The notes under the pieces are model-generated. The model saw only the letters and a list, made by a program, of their open reading frames with translations. It did not search any database and was not told the origin of the DNA. Positions 63,781-64,000 of a DNA stretch of 64,000 nucleotides are shown piece after piece; position 1 is the first letter of the stretch; each line of letters opens with the position of its first letter. The stretch lies in the NCBI RefSeq assembly GCF_000154785.2, contig NC_015730.1, positions 2,294,001 through 2,358,000 of the forward strand, in the 5' to 3' direction. Both the position numbers and the translations under genes were made by a program. This DNA is from Roseobacter litoralis Och 149. Lineage in GTDB: Bacteria > Pseudomonadota > Alphaproteobacteria > Rhodobacterales > Rhodobacteraceae.

Positions 63781-64000
63781 TGTCCCGCTTTAGTGCCGCC
63801 CCTAGTGCTCGTTTAAGCCACCTTCCGTTCGAATGCGACAGGGCTTTTCCATCCCAGTGCTGAGTGACGGCGGCGTGGACTGTAGAAGCCGTTGATGTAT
63901 TCAAAGATTGCCATCTCAGCGTGCCGCCTGGTTTCCCATGACCGCCGCCAGATCAGCTCGGCCTTGATGGTTTTGAAGAACGTCTCGACAGCCGCATTGT
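63781..64000 (-). mobile_element. IS3-family insertion sequence, partial
   Basis: The element enters from the right edge. Its end is probably at 63781, where the minus strand finishes GGCACTAAAGCGGGACA, with the CA terminus usual for IS3 elements. The transposase stop lies 32 nt inside that end. Confidence 0.75.
63813..64000 (-). CDS. IS3-family transposase, C-terminal part
   Basis: The visible 62 codons read NAAVETFFKTIKAELIWRRS, then FEYINGFYSPRRRHSALGW and FERKVA. This is the final part of the DDE integrase core of IS3-family OrfB, with the last catalytic Glu at FFKTIKAEL and the YN-x-RRRHSALG motif. The rest lies beyond the window. Confidence 0.9.
   Translation of the reverse strand, partial: NAAVETFFKTIKAELIWRRSWETRRHAEMAIFEYINGFYSPRRRHSALGWKSPVAFERKVA

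Overview
The window looks like a chromosome segment of a marine Rhodobacterales bacterium (Roseobacter clade). The support is gene content: a circularly permuted two-piece ssrA with tag ANDNRAPVAMAA, an alphaproteobacterial-type SspB, a DUF1476 (ATPase zeta) gene, a split corrinoid-dependent methionine synthase cluster with DUF1638, a DctB/DctD pair whose DctD lacks GAFTGA, and high-GC codon use. The species cannot be named from the sequence alone.

Region 1 (1-29,379) is ordinary core genome. It holds a DUF2182 gene cut by the window edge, GntR and NUDIX genes, ssrA, chrA, sspB, fumC followed by two tiny translationally coupled genes, fda, ccdA, tusA, rne, dctDB, purC-purS-purQ, the bmt/corrinoid/DUF1638 methionine genes, sufE, rnd, purM-purN, a CAT-anticodon tRNA, an outer-membrane barrel protein, an EnvZ-like kinase and a metallo-beta-lactamase-fold hydrolase.

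Region 2 (29,410-44,178) is a 14.8-kb integrated element in the 3' end of a tRNA-Asn gene, bounded by a perfect 45-bp direct repeat. From the right end leftwards it encodes a tyrosine integrase, an excisionase-like HTH protein, a large primase-helicase, a noncoding control region, a small membrane protein, an XRE repressor overlapping a retron-like reverse transcriptase, a HEPN-domain protein, and a packaging module (DUF4055 portal, small proteins, TerS-like protein, and TerL split into ATPase and nuclease genes). A DEDDh exonuclease-BRCT gene and tiny ORFs lie on the opposite strand near attL. No capsid or tail genes are seen, so it resembles a phage satellite (or a reduced prophage) carrying a reverse transcriptase/HEPN cassette. 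That cassette is the best candidate here for an undescribed defence system.

Region 3 (44,179-56,752) holds a 2,672-residue RTX protein, a gene-poor stretch of about 1.25 kb, and a tRNA-Ser with a decayed integration scar: an integrase lacking its catalytic Tyr, joined to the 3' part of a beta-hydroxyacid dehydrogenase gene.

Region 4 (56,753-64,000) holds an SMR transporter, a membrane LytTR regulator, and a coherent operon (GntR regulator, substrate-binding protein, two permeases, ATPase, class IV aminotransferase-like protein) for a polar amino acid or related amine. The right edge cuts an IS3-family element.
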